Counted from the first letter of the stretch, positions 27,902 to 38,885 are shown. The stretch is DNA of 64,000 nt from Amycolatopsis sp. 195334CR (GCF_017309385.1 NZ_JAFJMJ010000002.1:2666001-2730000); one strand, 5' to 3'. The notes: generated by a model not told the origin, from the letters alone. Numbers and translations: made by a program.

Positions 27902-30829
27902 TCAGCCGGCGAGGCCGAGATCGAAAACGGTGAAGTCGTCCAGGACCAGGTCGGCCTGTCCCGGGGTGTCCACGTCGTGCTTGCGCAGGCCCACCCAGGC
28001 GTCGGGACCGTCCACTGTGAACTCCTGGGTGAACCGCGTGGTCTCCGCCCGCGCGGGCAGCGGGGTCGCCTGCTCGGCGGTGCCCGCGCCGGTGATCCAC
28101 GAGTACTGGCCCGCGTGCCCGTTCTGGTACGAGAACTCGACGCGGTACCGGTGCCCCGGTTCGAAGCGCACGGTCTGCGGCACGGTCCGGTAGACCAGCC
28201 CGGCGTTCTCCTCGTGTGCCTTGAGCGACCAGTTCCCGGCCAGCACGTCGTCGACGAGCTTCCCGTGCCAGCCGCGCTGGGTGTAGGGCGCGTTCAGCTC
28301 GGCCAGGTGCGTGCGCGGGTCGGTGCTGCCCCCGGCGTCGCCCTTGACGAACGGCCCCCAGCCCTGGTCGACGTGCTCGAAGTCCTCGTTGACCACGCCC
28401 GGCCCGGCGACGCGCTCGGTCCGCACCACGCGCACGTCGTCGAACCGCACCCCGGCACCGCCGGTGAGGCGCAGCACGGGCCGCTCCCCCGCCTTGACGT
28501 CGAAGAGCACTCGCATGCGCTGGAAGTGCGTGCCCTGCTTCTCGTCGGCGGCCACGTAGTTCTTGGCGGTGGACCGATCGACGAAGTTCTCGGCGTCACC
28601 GACCGCGATCTCCGCCCGCTCACCACCGGTTTCGACCCACACCGAGGCGCTGTACGTGCCCGGCTCCAGACCGCTCACCTGCTGTTCCAGGGCGCCTGGG
28701 CCGTCGAATCGCGCGACCGTGTGCCCCTGCGCGGTCCGCTCGGCGTGCACGTCGCCCTGCGGGCGCCATCGGCGCAGGTCCGCCGCGTTGAACCCCGGAT
28801 CGACCAGCCCGGTGCCCTCGCCCCAGCGCGGATCGGCGGTCCGCCCGCCCGGCCCATCCAGCACGTACGGCACCCCCGGTTCGGCGTCGAGCGCGACCTT
28901 GCCGTTCTGCGGCCGCACCACCCCGGTGACGACCCGGCCGGTGTCGGTCAGCCGGTACACGGTCAGCTCGCGGTTCCCCGGGACCGTCCATTCGGTACGG
29001 CCGCCCGCCGGGTTGTAGTGGTAGTACTTGCCCTTCCACGGCAGCAGGTACTTGTCGCCGTCGAGCACCTTCGCGTCCCCGGCGAAGATCTCCCGCTTGC
29101 CCGCGGCGTCGGTTCCGCGCACCCCGCCGGTGAAGGTGATCTCGTGCTCGTCCCAGCGCAGGATCCGCTGCTGCTGCAGGAACTTCGCGGGCAGGTTGTT
29201 GGTCCAGATGTTGGTGTAGAAGGTGGTCCAGTCGGTCTCGCCGGTCCAGCCTTCGAACTCCTCGATCCGGGTGTTGCCGAGGATCGGGTGCGGGTTCCAC
29301 ACGTCGCGCTGGTCGTTGCGCAGGAACCGGATGATCCGCGAGTTCAGGCCCTTGTTGGTCTGGCCGCCGTAGTCGAGGTCGTTGGCCCAGTGCGACCACA
29401 GCGAGGAGCGCTCCAGCTTGTCGGACCACTCGGTGCCGACCGTCCAGCCCTGGTCGCGCAGTTCACGCAGCATGTGGTCGGCGACGTACCCGTGGTTGCG
29501 GTAGACGTCGATGTAGAGGAAGTCCAGGTTCGGATGGGTTTCCTCGCGCAGCTGGCGGAAGCGCTTCGCCAGTTCGCCGGAGGCGTTGTCCCGGCGCTGG
29601 TCGATCTCCCACGACTGGTCGAGCCAGTTCCAGCCCTCGCGGTTCACGTCCACCAGCTGCTCGTTGAACGCCCTGGCCTCCGGGTAGGACTCCGTGGCGT
29701 TGACGTGCACACCGAAGTCCGCGTTGAACTTCTCGCCTTCGGCCGCCAGCGTGTTCAGGTCCTTCAGCCCGCCGGCGCGCTCGTTGTAGTTGCCGCCGTA
29801 GTCCGGGTGCGCCGAGTCGTGGCCTTCGCTGCCGTACCCCTTGAGCACGGCCAGCTGCCCGAGGCCGTCGGTGGCCAGCGAGATCCGCTTGACGTCATCG
29901 AGCGTGCGCAGGAACGGGTGGGTGGCCTGGCTGGCGAAGTTGAACGGGATGTGGGTGATCACCCGGTCCGGCGTCTGCCCGGCACCGGGCGCGGTGATCG
30001 CGATGTCGCGGAAGGCGATCGCGCCGTCCTGCCAGTCGACCTTGCCGTCACCGTTGGCCTCGGGGGTGACCACGACCTTCGCCCACGGCAGTTCCTCGGT
30101 GGTCGCGGAACTCTCGGCGCGGTAGGTCCACTGGCCGCTCCAGAGGCCGACGCGGGTGGCGTCGCCTTCCTTGCGGGCCTGGTGCCACAGCCGGGCGTCG
30201 TCCCCGTTGGTCGCGCCGGATGGCTTGTCGTACACGGAGTTCGTCTCCACCGAGGCCGCCAGCGCTCCGGTGTGGACGATCCCGTACGAGGCACCGACCG
30301 GGTTAGGCTCGGCCGCCGTGCCCGGGGTCACCGCGGCGAACACGTCCGCGGTCCGGGTGGCGTTCGGGTCCAGCGTGGTGAACGCCGTCCCGGCACCGGG
30401 TTGTCCACTGGAGACGGACACCAGGTCGTGGCCGGGCAGGTCGAGGGTGCCGACCCGGAACTGCTCGGTGTCGGTGATCCGGTCGATCCGGAAGGTGGTG
30501 GCGCGGCGCTCGACCCGCAGGGACGCCTCGATCACCACCCCCGGCTGGTCGTCGAGGGTGAGCCGGTACCTGGCCACGCCATCGGTGACCGAACCTTCGC
30601 CGCTGACGTGGTGCGCCACGCCGTTGACGGTGATCGTGTCCAGTTCGGTGGCGCGGCCGTCCAGCGTCGCGCCGGTGGCGCGGTCGGTGTAGCGGTGCAC
30701 CACGGGGAAGTCGGCACCGACCGAGACCGCGAGTTCCGGGGACGAGATCTCCAGTGCGGACGGCTCGGCCGCCACCGCCGGAGCGGCCCCGGTGAACAGG
30801 ACCGCCACGAGGATCGAACGGGGAAGCAT
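27902..30829 (-). CDS. GH101 endo-alpha-N-acetylgalactosaminidase, secreted
   Basis: A secreted glycosidase of 975 residues. GH101 enzymes release intact Gal-beta-1,3-GalNAc (core 1) from serine or threonine of glycoproteins. The signal peptide is MLPRSILVAVLFTGAAPAVA. GH101 landmarks: GSEGHDSAHPDYGGNYN, FGVHVNATESYPEA, GWNWLDQSWEIDQRRD, the likely nucleophile aspartate in DFLYIDVYRNHG (about residue 439) and the likely acid/base glutamate in VGTEWSDKLERSS (about 466). A carbohydrate-binding-like region at about 620-960 contains NFVDRSTAKNYVAAD. The first ATG at 30889 adds 20 polar residues ahead of the signal and lies in the promoter spacer, so 30829 is preferred. First gene of an operon with the GH109 gene. 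Confidence 0.9.
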   Translation of the reverse strand: MLPRSILVAVLFTGAAPAVAAEPSALEISSPELAVSVGADFPVVHRYTDRATGATLDGRATELDTITVNGVAHHVSGEGSVTDGVARYRLTLDDQPGVVIEASLRVERRATTFRIDRITDTEQFRVGTLDLPGHDLVSVSSGQPGAGTAFTTLDPNATRTADVFAAVTPGTAAEPNPVGASYGIVHTGALAASVETNSVYDKPSGATNGDDARLWHQARKEGDATRVGLWSGQWTYRAESSATTEELPWAKVVVTPEANGDGKVDWQDGAIAFRDIAITAPGAGQTPDRVITHIPFNFASQATHPFLRTLDDVKRISLATDGLGQLAVLKGYGSEGHDSAHPDYGGNYNERAGGLKDLNTLAAEGEKFNADFGVHVNATESYPEARAFNEQLVDVNREGWNWLDQSWEIDQRRDNASGELAKRFRQLREETHPNLDFLYIDVYRNHGYVADHMLRELRDQGWTVGTEWSDKLERSSLWSHWANDLDYGGQTNKGLNSRIIRFLRNDQRDVWNPHPILGNTRIEEFEGWTGETDWTTFYTNIWTNNLPAKFLQQQRILRWDEHEITFTGGVRGTDAAGKREIFAGDAKVLDGDKYLLPWKGKYYHYNPAGGRTEWTVPGNRELTVYRLTDTGRVVTGVVRPQNGKVALDAEPGVPYVLDGPGGRTADPRWGEGTGLVDPGFNAADLRRWRPQGDVHAERTAQGHTVARFDGPGALEQQVSGLEPGTYSASVWVETGGERAEIAVGDAENFVDRSTAKNYVAADEKQGTHFQRMRVLFDVKAGERPVLRLTGGAGVRFDDVRVVRTERVAGPGVVNEDFEHVDQGWGPFVKGDAGGSTDPRTHLAELNAPYTQRGWHGKLVDDVLAGNWSLKAHEENAGLVYRTVPQTVRFEPGHRYRVEFSYQNGHAGQYSWITGAGTAEQATPLPARAETTRFTQEFTVDGPDAWVGLRKHDVDTPGQADLVLDDFTVFDLGLAG

Positions 30830-30852
30830 GGTGAAACCCTTCTGCCACCGAG

Positions 30853-30896
30853 CGTTCTTTCCTGATTTTTCTAGGCTTGTTTCACTCATAAGTCAA
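30853..30896 (-). promoter_or_regulatory. Promoter and putative DeoR sites upstream of GH101
   Basis: On the minus strand, TTGACT (30891-30896) and TAGAAA (30868-30873) are exactly 17 bases apart. The spacer contains GTGAAACAAG (30876-30885), and just past the -10 box lies GGAAAGAACG (30853-30862), a related decamer 23 bases further, about two helical turns. The first matches motifs at the other two promoters of the locus, so repression by the DeoR proteins is likely. Confidence 0.6.
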
Positions 30897-30933
30897 CATC
30901 TGCGAGCAGATTCGAGCAGGAAGGAGCAGGCCG

Positions 30934-31719
30934 TCAGACCGTGCGCAGGCGCACGCCCGCGGCCGCGAACCCGGCTTCGACCTCGGCCACCACCGGGGCG
31001 TCGGTGACCACGAGGTCCACGTCCGCGATCGGGCAGATCCGCGCGAAGGCGCGCTTGCCCAGCTTCGACCCGTCCGCGGCGACCACCACCCGTGCCGCGC
31101 GCTCGACCATCAGCCGGTTGATGTCGGCCTCGCCCTCGTGGTGCGCGAAGGCACCGGCCACCGGATCGATCCCGTCCACGCCGAGGATGAGCAGGTCCAG
31201 CGAGATGTCCGCGAGCACGCCGGTGGCCAGCGGCCCGGTCAGCTCGAACGAGCGCGGGCGGGCCACGCCGCCGGTGACCACCAGCTTGAGGTGCTGGCGC
31301 ACGGCGAGTTCACCGGCGATGTTGAGCGCGTTGGTCACCACGGTCAGCGCCGGCCTGCCCGGCCGGTGGTCCAGTTCGGCCCTGGCCGCGATCGCCCTGG
31401 CGATCTCGGTGGTCGTGGTGCCGCCGTTCAGCCCGACCACCGCACCCGGTTCGACCAGCAGCGCCACGTTGCGGCTGATCCGGGACTTCTCCGGCGCCTT
31501 GAGCGCGCTCTTGTACCGCAGCGGCAGGTCGTAGGAGACGTGCGTGGCGATGGCACCGCCGCGCGTGCGGATCAGCAGCTGCTGCTCCGCCAGGTGGTCC
31601 AGATCGCGGCGGATGGTCGCGGCCGAGACCGCGAGTTCCTCGGCCAGCGCCTCGACCACCACCTTGCCGCGCTCCCCGACCACCGACAGCAGCCCGCTGA
31701 GCCGCTCGTGCCGGTTCAA
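30934..31719 (-). CDS. DeoR-family sugar-phosphate-responsive repressor (copy 1)
   Basis: A 261-residue DeoR/GlpR regulator: N-terminal HTH (VSAATIRRDLDHLAEQQLL, wing RTRGGA) and C-terminal sugar-phosphate sensor of the ribose-isomerase type (VVGLNGGTTTTEIA, VVTNALNIAGEL). It starts with TTG at 31719; this is supported by its paralogue, which begins MDRHERL where this one begins MNRHERL. The start overlaps the stop of the DUF5107 gene by four bases. Closely similar along its length to the regulator at 38028. Expected ligand is a phosphorylated hexose or tagatose derivative from the locus (inference). Confidence 0.92.
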   Translation of the reverse strand: MNRHERLSGLLSVVGERGKVVVEALAEELAVSAATIRRDLDHLAEQQLLIRTRGGAIATHVSYDLPLRYKSALKAPEKSRISRNVALLVEPGAVVGLNGGTTTTEIARAIAARAELDHRPGRPALTVVTNALNIAGELAVRQHLKLVVTGGVARPRSFELTGPLATGVLADISLDLLILGVDGIDPVAGAFAHHEGEADINRLMVERAARVVVAADGSKLGKRAFARICPIADVDLVVTDAPVVAEVEAGFAAAGVRLRTV

Positions 31720-33481
31720 GGAGCCGCCATCCGGAAGTCGTACCGCCGGGGCAGCGGCCGGGCACCGCCCAGCGCCCGCTGGATCTCCGCCCAGGTGTCC
31801 GAAAGGGACGTGTCCCCCTCACGGATGTCGGGCACGTCGAAGCCCGAGAGGTAGATGTCCTCCGCCCCGGCCGCGTCACCGGCCGCCAGCAACGCGCGGG
31901 CGGTGAGCAGTTCGATCCGGCCGGTGCGCACGGGCACCGCCGCGAGCAAAGCGAGCGCTTCTTCGGCCTGCCCGGCGGCGAGCGCGGCCTCGATCGCCTC
32001 GACGGCCAGCTCGGCCGGAGCCAGCTCGAACGCCCGATTCAGCAGCGACGCGTCGTCGGTGGCGACCGCGAGATTCCTCAGTGCCCAGGGGTTCTCGGCT
32101 TCGTCGAGCGACGCGCGCCAGGCCTGTTCGGCGGCGGTTTCATCCCCGGCGTACCAGTGGGCGACGCCCCGGTGGTACCAGACCAGCCAGTTCGGCTCGG
32201 CCGCCTCCAGCTCCGCCCGCCAGGTCACCAGTGTGCCGTCCGGCGGAGTGAGCGGGTCCGGTGCGGCCATCTTGCCGGTCAGCAGGTCGAGCCACGGTTG
32301 TTGCCGCTCGCCGAGCGTGCTGTCCGGGAACGGGGTGCCCGGGAGCGATCTCGGGGTGCGCCGCTGTTCGAGCGCGCCCCAGCCGGAGCCGGTGTGCAGC
32401 CACTCCCCCGGCTCCTCGTCGGCCACGACCTGCCACTCCGGGTACGAAGCATCGACCGGCCCGTAGGTCTCCAGCCACTCCCGCGACTCACCACCGGGCA
32501 GGCGCAGGTGCTCCAGCTGCGTGCGCGCCAACCCCGCCTGGATCTCCAGATAGCCATGCTCCGAATCGGGTGAAAGCCACTCCTGCCAGCGCCTGCCGCC
32601 CTCCGAGCTACCCCAGACGAACAGCTTCCGCCCGCGCAGCAACCCCGTCGACGTCTGGCGCAGGCCGTACCCGGTTTCGTCGACCGCCGCGATCCACGGC
32701 CGTTGCCCGGGTTCGAGGTCGAAGAAGAAGTCGGCGGCGTGCTCGTAGGAGTTCGGATCGATCTCCGCGGGCATCGGCACCCGGTCGAGGTGGCCACCGT
32801 AGCCGTAGTGCCAGGCGTGCCGCGCGGGCGCGAGCACCCGCGTGCCCGGGGTCTGCGGCACCGCGATGTTCGACCACCAGTACAGCGGCACCTCGTGCTC
32901 GTGCGGATTCCGGACCCGCACGCCGACCAGCAGCACCGGCGACTCCTCCGGCAGCCGGAAGTCCAGCTGGTACGGCAGGTTCCTGGTGCGTTCCCACTCC
33001 CACAACCGGAGCCCGTCGGTGCCGACGCGCGCGGCGTGCATCGGCTCGCAGGTCATCGTGGTGTGCCCGGTGCTGCCGAGGTTCCACTCGACCCCACCGG
33101 CGAACCAGGCGTCCCGCAACGCCAGGTTCGCCGGTTGCAGTACCGGGTTGCGGAACAGCAGCTCGCGGTCGCGGACCTTGTCGTGCAGCGAATACAGACG
33201 GCCACCGAGCGAGGGCAGCACGGTCGCGCGCAGCTTCGCGTTCTCCAGCACGAGCGCGGGCAGCGCCTGCTCGGTGCGTTCGCGGCCGTACCCGTTCCGC
33301 ACCAGGCACGGCAGTACGCTGTCCAGCTTCCCGTACCGCACACCGTCGGCCAGGTCCGGCGGTAGTTCGTCCACATTGGTCACCTGCTGCGCGGCGGTCA
33401 GCGGGCGCAGCGGCGGCAGCGGGTTCTCCGGCCCGATCGACGCCACGGGCAGCACCAGCTCGGTGCGGAAGACACGCGTCA

Positions 33482-33482
<1 letters not shown>
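31716..33482 (-). CDS. DUF5107 protein with C-terminal TPR-like region
   Basis: A 588-residue protein without signal peptide. The N-terminal two thirds match DUF5107 with a galactose-mutarotase-like supersandwich: LRATVLPSLGGRLYSLHDK, AWFAGGVEWNLGSTGHTT, VPLYWWSNIAVPQTPGT. The C-terminal 180 residues are alanine-rich helical pairs of TPR type (AVATDDASLLNRAFELAP). The family has no established activity. It sits between the importer ATPase and the DeoR gene, sharing a one-base TGATG junction with the former and a four-base overlap with the latter. An intracellular sugar-acting role (epimerase or glycosidase on the imported disaccharide) is inference from fold and context. Confidence 0.8.
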
Positions 33483-34561
<1,079 letters not shown>

Positions 34562-34574
34562 AACTTGTCTCCCT

Positions 34575-35510
34575 TTACTTGCCGGCGCCGAGGGTGAGGC
34601 CGGTGATGATGCGCCGGGCCAGGACGAGGTAGAGCACCAGCATCGGCAGCACCACGATCGCCACGCCGGCGATCAGGCCGCCGTACTCGCTCTGGTAGCT
34701 GGCCGCGCCGTAGAAGGTGAACAACGCCCGCGACAGGGTGAAGTCGGCGTTCTCCTGCAGGAACACGATCGCCAGCAGGGTCTCGTTCCACAGGCCGATC
34801 AGGTTCAGGATCAACGCGGTGATCAACCCGCCGCGGGCCAGCGGCAGCATGATCGAGACGAAGGTCCGCAGCGGGGAGGCGCCGTCGATCGCGGCGGCCT
34901 CCTCCATCTCGTCGGGCAGCGAGCGGAAGAAGCCGGTCAGCAGGAACACGGTGAACGGCAGCGACAGCGCCACGTAGATGAGGAACAGCCCGAACAGGTT
35001 GTTGGCCAGGCCGATCTTCGCCATGTTCACGAACAACGGGATGATCACCGTCTGGAACGGCACGCCCATGCCGATCGCGACGAACCCGGTCATCCCGCTC
35101 GCCCCGCGCACGCCGAGCCGGGTCAGCGCATACGCGGCGGGAGCCGAGACCACCACGGTGACGATCGCGGCGGCACCGACCAGCAGCACGGTGTTGACGA
35201 ACGCCGAGCCCAGCCCGGCCTGGTTCCACGCGTAGACGTAGTTCCGGAACGGATCCCCGGCGACGAACCACTGGCGCGGCAGCTGGAACGGCTGGGTGAA
35301 GATCTCGACCGGTGTCTTGAACGAGGAGGAGAGCAGCCAGTACAGCACGAAGAGGTTGAACGCGGTGAACGCCCACACCACCACCGTGCCGACCACCTTC
35401 AGCGGGCTCAGCCTCCGCGACCCCGGCGGCGGCTTCGGCTTGCGCGGCGGCTTGCCCCGCGGCTTGGCGGCCGGTTCGCGCGGCGGCGCGGTCAACTCCA
35501 CTGTGGACAC
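34575..35510 (-). CDS. Sugar ABC transporter permease (MalG type)
   Basis: Inner-membrane permease of 311 residues with a basic, proline-rich cytoplasmic head (about 1-35), six hydrophobic helices and the EAA loop EEAAAIDGASPLRTFVSIML that docks to the ATPase. The start is GTG 35510 (MSTVELTAPPREP), eight bases after the stop of the first permease, with AGGAG overlapping that stop. Longer in-frame readings cover the upstream permease gene in another frame and are rejected. Confidence 0.93.
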   Translation of the reverse strand: MSTVELTAPPREPAAKPRGKPPRKPKPPPGSRRLSPLKVVGTVVVWAFTAFNLFVLYWLLSSSFKTPVEIFTQPFQLPRQWFVAGDPFRNYVYAWNQAGLGSAFVNTVLLVGAAAIVTVVVSAPAAYALTRLGVRGASGMTGFVAIGMGVPFQTVIIPLFVNMAKIGLANNLFGLFLIYVALSLPFTVFLLTGFFRSLPDEMEEAAAIDGASPLRTFVSIMLPLARGGLITALILNLIGLWNETLLAIVFLQENADFTLSRALFTFYGAASYQSEYGGLIAGVAIVVLPMLVLYLVLARRIITGLTLGAGK

Positions 35511-35518
35511 GTGAACTC

Positions 35519-36460
35519 CTAGAACTGGATGGCGTCGCGGCGCATGAGGCGGCGCAGCAGCAGGACGAGCACGGTGACCAGTGCGATCATCGCCACCGCG
35601 CAGGCGCAGGCGGCACCGAAGTCCGGGGTGCCGTTCGAGCCGAACGACCGGTCGAACACGTAGATGCCCAGCGTCCAGGCGTTGTTCGGCGGCGAGTACG
35701 TGCCCGGCCCGGCGAGCACGAAGACCAGTTCGAAGATCTTCAGCGCGTTGATCGTCCACAGCACCCCGGCCACGCCCACCACGTCCCAGGTCAGCGGCAG
35801 CGTGACGTTGCGGAACTTCTGCCACGGCGAGGCCCCGGCCAGTTCGGCGTCCTCGTACAGGTAGGGCGGGATGCGGTCGACCGCGGCCATCAGGATGGTG
35901 ATGTAGAACCCCGAACTCGCCCACATGATCGCCGCGGTGACCGCCCAGGTCACGTTGGCCGGGTCGAGGAACTTCGCCGCGCTCAGCCCGACGCTCTCCA
36001 GCAGGAAGTTCGCCAGTCCCTGCTTGCCCGGCTGGTACTTGAACACGAAGCCGAGGAACATGCCCAGCGCCACCGGCGCCACGATGTTCGGGAAGAACAG
36101 GATCGCGCGCACCAGCTTCCCGCCCCGCATGTCCCGCAGCACCATGGTGAACAGGAACGCCAGCACGAAGGTGCCGATGCCACCGACGAACACGTAGATC
36201 AGCGTGTTGCGGAACGAGTACTGGAACGAGTCGCTGGCCCACATGCGGGTGTACTGGGTGACCCCGGAGAACTCCGGGCTGTCGCCAGCCCCGGCCCAGC
36301 TGGTGAAGCTGAGCACCACGGTGGCGATCGTCGGCAGCACCAGGAAGATCAGGTACAGCGCGAGCGCCGGCGCGACGAACGGCCAGAACAACCGGCGCTT
36401 GCGCACCTCGTGCTCACCGTCCGTGCCGCGCCGGGCCCGCGGTAGCGCTGTGGTGGTCAT
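35519..36460 (-). CDS. Sugar ABC transporter permease (MalF/UgpA type)
   Basis: Inner-membrane permease of 313 residues; first hydrophobic helix FWPFVAPALALYLIFLVLP, six helices overall, EAA loop YEDAELAGASPWQKFRNVTL. The ATG at 36460 (MTTTALPRARRGTDGE) overlaps the stop of the binding-protein gene as ATGA. Forms the transmembrane pore with the MalG-type partner. Confidence 0.94.
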   Translation of the reverse strand: MTTTALPRARRGTDGEHEVRKRRLFWPFVAPALALYLIFLVLPTIATVVLSFTSWAGAGDSPEFSGVTQYTRMWASDSFQYSFRNTLIYVFVGGIGTFVLAFLFTMVLRDMRGGKLVRAILFFPNIVAPVALGMFLGFVFKYQPGKQGLANFLLESVGLSAAKFLDPANVTWAVTAAIMWASSGFYITILMAAVDRIPPYLYEDAELAGASPWQKFRNVTLPLTWDVVGVAGVLWTINALKIFELVFVLAGPGTYSPPNNAWTLGIYVFDRSFGSNGTPDFGAACACAVAMIALVTVLVLLLRRLMRRDAIQF

Positions 36461-37860
36461 GAGCCCTGCGCGGCCCAGAACTCGGCGGACTTCGCGGCCA
36501 GGCCGTCGACGAACTGCTGGGGGTTCACCCGGCCCTTGAGCAGGTCGAGGTTGAGCGGGTCGAACACCTCGGTGGCCCACTTGCCGCCCGCCAGGCCGTC
36601 GAGCCCGTCGTACTGCAGGACGTGCTCCTTCTTCGGGTCGTCGATGGCGGCCTTGATGTCCTTCAGGTCGTCCGGGACCGGCAGGTCCGCGCGCGGCACC
36701 AGGTTGTTGGCCACCACGGTCATGCCCAGCAGGATGTCCTTGTTCAGCGTGTAGGCGATGAACGCCTTCGCCGCCTCGGTGTGCTTGGCCGCCTTGGGGA
36801 TGGAGAAGCCGATCGACATCTGCTCGACCGTGTCGTGCGTGGCGCCCTCGGGCATCGGGAACTGGAACGAGCCGTAGTCGATCTTGGCCGCGCCGCCCTG
36901 CTTGGTCAGGTACTCGCGCGTCTCGCTGGGCACCCAGCTGCCGACGTAGAGGAAGCGCGCCTCACCGTCGGCCCAGCGCTGCTGCACCTGCGGGAACTTC
37001 GCCGCGTCCCAGCCCTCGATGAAGTACGGCGGGATCTTCGCGGTCTCCTCGGCCGCCCGGCGGAACCCGGGATCGGTCAGCCAGCCCTGGCCGGTGCGGT
37101 CGCTCGCGGCCCGGTATAGCCCGCCCGCGCCGACGAACCGCTCGGCGAGCTGGGTGTAGAAGTACATGTTGTAGAAGGAGATGTCGCCGTCCTGGGCGAC
37201 CGCGGCCTTGCCGTCGGCCTTCGCCTTGTCGAACAACGCGGTCAGCTCGGCCATTGTGGACGGTGGCCGGACGTCGCCGGCGGTGGCCCTGTCGTACCAC
37301 CAGGCGCTGGCCATCATCTCGTAGGGCACCATGAAGTTCGCCCCGGCCGCGTCCTTGTTCTGCGGGAAGTCGTACGAGCTGGGCGCCAGCACGTCCTTGA
37401 CCGTCTTCTCGCCCTCACCGACCTTCATCGCGAACACGTCGTCGACGCTCTGCGTGCCGCCCGGCTGCACGATGGCCGCGCTGACCTTGCTGACGTCCTG
37501 GTCGAACAGGTCGGGCACGGTGCCGGTGTTCAGCGCGGGCACCAGGTTGGTGGTGTAACCCTTGCGGCCCAGCCACTCCACGTTGACCTTGACCCCGGTC
37601 TTCTCGGTGAAGCAGCGCATCGCCTTCTGCAGCACCTTGCCCTGCGGCTCGTCGGCGGTCCACATCGACCAGTAGGTCAGTTCCTTGTCCGACTGCGGTT
37701 TGACGCCGGGCTCGGGGCACGGCGCGGTGAGGAACTCCTCGGCGCCGGGCAGCGCGTTCTGCGCCCCGGGCGTGCCCTCCTGGCCGGTCGGCGTGCCGCA
37801 CGCGGCGAGCGTGAACGCCAGTCCCGCCGCGAGTACGAGCTTGCCACGAGCTGATCTCAT
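36457..37860 (-). CDS. Sugar ABC transporter substrate-binding lipoprotein
   Basis: Family-1 extracellular solute-binding protein of 467 residues. Signal and lipobox: MRSARGKLVLAAGLAFTLAAC. The body has the expected fold segments (ELTYWSMWTADEPQG, VNVEWLGRKGY, ARFLYVGSWVPSET). The ATG at 37860 is chosen because AGGTGG lies eight bases before it; a GTG three codons earlier is in frame. First gene of the importer operon that runs through to the DeoR gene at 30934. Likely ligand is the core-1 disaccharide or GalNAc (inference from the two glycosidases). Confidence 0.93.
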   Translation of the reverse strand: MRSARGKLVLAAGLAFTLAACGTPTGQEGTPGAQNALPGAEEFLTAPCPEPGVKPQSDKELTYWSMWTADEPQGKVLQKAMRCFTEKTGVKVNVEWLGRKGYTTNLVPALNTGTVPDLFDQDVSKVSAAIVQPGGTQSVDDVFAMKVGEGEKTVKDVLAPSSYDFPQNKDAAGANFMVPYEMMASAWWYDRATAGDVRPPSTMAELTALFDKAKADGKAAVAQDGDISFYNMYFYTQLAERFVGAGGLYRAASDRTGQGWLTDPGFRRAAEETAKIPPYFIEGWDAAKFPQVQQRWADGEARFLYVGSWVPSETREYLTKQGGAAKIDYGSFQFPMPEGATHDTVEQMSIGFSIPKAAKHTEAAKAFIAYTLNKDILLGMTVVANNLVPRADLPVPDDLKDIKAAIDDPKKEHVLQYDGLDGLAGGKWATEVFDPLNLDLLKGRVNPQQFVDGLAAKSAEFWAAQGS

Positions 37861-37917
37861 CGCCACCACCTGATCGATTCGACAAACTTCCAGCGGGATC
37901 GCTGCGCGTTAGTGCGC

Positions 37918-37946
37918 AGTTTTGTCTTCGTTCAAGCACGTGTCAA
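37918..37946 (-). promoter_or_regulatory. Importer operon promoter with DeoR-type motif in spacer
   Basis: On the minus strand TTGACA (37941-37946) precedes AAAACT (37918-37923) by 17 bases. The spacer holds TTGAACGAAG (37926-37935), in the same register as GTGAAACAAG in the GH101 promoter. A nearby 6-bp dyad CTGCGC/GCGCAG (37902-37919) lies downstream. Confidence 0.5.
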
Positions 37947-37995
37947 CAGTCACTGTGCAACAAATTGCGAAATCGTGCTCGGAGCGGCGGTGCGG

Positions 37996-38009
37996 GTGCG
38001 GGCCCGCAC
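37996..38009. promoter_or_regulatory. 14-bp perfect palindrome upstream of second DeoR gene
   Basis: GTGCGGGCCCGCAC is fully self-complementary and lies 18 bases before the ATG of the second DeoR gene, just upstream of a TAGTAC hexamer (38013-38018) that could be its -10 box. It could be an autoregulatory site, but GC-rich palindromes also arise by chance here. Confidence 0.35.
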
Positions 38010-38027
38010 TCGTAGTACTTTCGGCGG

Positions 38028-38813
38028 ATGGATCGGCACGAGCGACTGAACGCACTGCTCGACATGGTCGGGCAACGGGACAAGATCGACGTCGACGAGA
38101 CCGCCGCCGAGCTCGACGTCTCCCCGGCCACCATCCGCCGCGATCTCGACCACCTCGCCGAGCGGCAACTGCTCACCCGGACGCGTGGTGGCGCGGTGGC
38201 CAGCAACGTCGCCTACGACCTGCCGTTGCGGCACAAGGCCGCGCGCAACGCCCCGGAGAAGCAGCGGATCGCCGTGGCGGCGGCGAAACTGGTCGAGCGC
38301 GGCATGGTGATCGGGCTCAACGGGGGCACCACGCTGACCGAGGTCGGCCGGGCCGTGGCCACCCGCCCGGACCTGGGCGAGCGCGGGGACTCGCCGTCGC
38401 TGACCGTGGTCACCAACGCGCTGAACATCGCCAACGAGCTGGCCGTGCGGCCGAACATCAAGATCGTGGTGACCGGCGGGGTGGCGCGCCCGCAGTCGTT
38501 CGAGCTGACCGGCCCGTTCGCCACCAAGATCCTCGACGAGATCACGCTGGACCTGGTGCTGCTGGGGGTGGACGCGGTGGACCCGCTGCGCGGTGCCTAC
38601 GCCCACCACGAGGGCGAGGCCAGCATCAACCGGCTGATGGTGTCGCGGGCGCGGCACGTGGCGGTGGTGGGCGACAGCTCCAAGCTCGGCGGGCACGCCT
38701 TCGCCCGGATCTGCGCCACCAACGAGGTGCACACCCTGGTCACCGACACGGCGGCGCCGGACAAGACGATCGAGGCGTTCCAGGCCGAAGGCGTCCGCGT
38801 CATCACGGCTTGA
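38028..38813 (+). CDS. DeoR-family sugar-phosphate-responsive repressor (copy 2)
   Basis: A 261-residue DeoR/GlpR regulator, the same length as and closely similar to the one at 30934: HTH segment VSPATIRRDLDHLAERQLLT, wing RTRGGAV, sensor segments VIGLNGGTTLTEV and VVTNALNIANEL. It is divergent from the binding-protein gene, so it probably controls the importer operon and itself. ATG start at 38028. Confidence 0.93.
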   Translation: MDRHERLNALLDMVGQRDKIDVDETAAELDVSPATIRRDLDHLAERQLLTRTRGGAVASNVAYDLPLRHKAARNAPEKQRIAVAAAKLVERGMVIGLNGGTTLTEVGRAVATRPDLGERGDSPSLTVVTNALNIANELAVRPNIKIVVTGGVARPQSFELTGPFATKILDEITLDLVLLGVDAVDPLRGAYAHHEGEASINRLMVSRARHVAVVGDSSKLGGHAFARICATNEVHTLVTDTAAPDKTIEAFQAEGVRVITA

Positions 38814-38840
38814 GCCAGCTCGCGACGCGTCGGCCCGTCA

Positions 38841-38878
38841 CGAAGGTGGCTTTCGAGGCGTCCCGAAAGCCACCTTCG
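38841..38878. terminator. GTGGCTTT/AAAGCCAC-core intergenic hairpin, copy 2
   Basis: Perfect 15-bp arms CGAAGGTGGCTTTCG (38841-38855) and CGAAAGCCACCTTCG (38864-38878) with an 8-base loop, lying between the convergent DeoR and aldolase genes. Its place makes it a probable two-way terminator. Confidence 0.78.
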
Positions 38879-38885
38879 GGACAGC

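Noticed and set aside
28294..28626. Short minus- and plus-strand frames within GH101, DUF5107 and ABC genes
   Set aside because: They lie wholly inside well-supported genes in other frames and have no start signals or domains.
27977..30865. A 962-codon plus-strand frame opposite GH101
   Set aside because: GH101 on the minus strand has signal peptide and catalytic motifs; the plus frame has neither.
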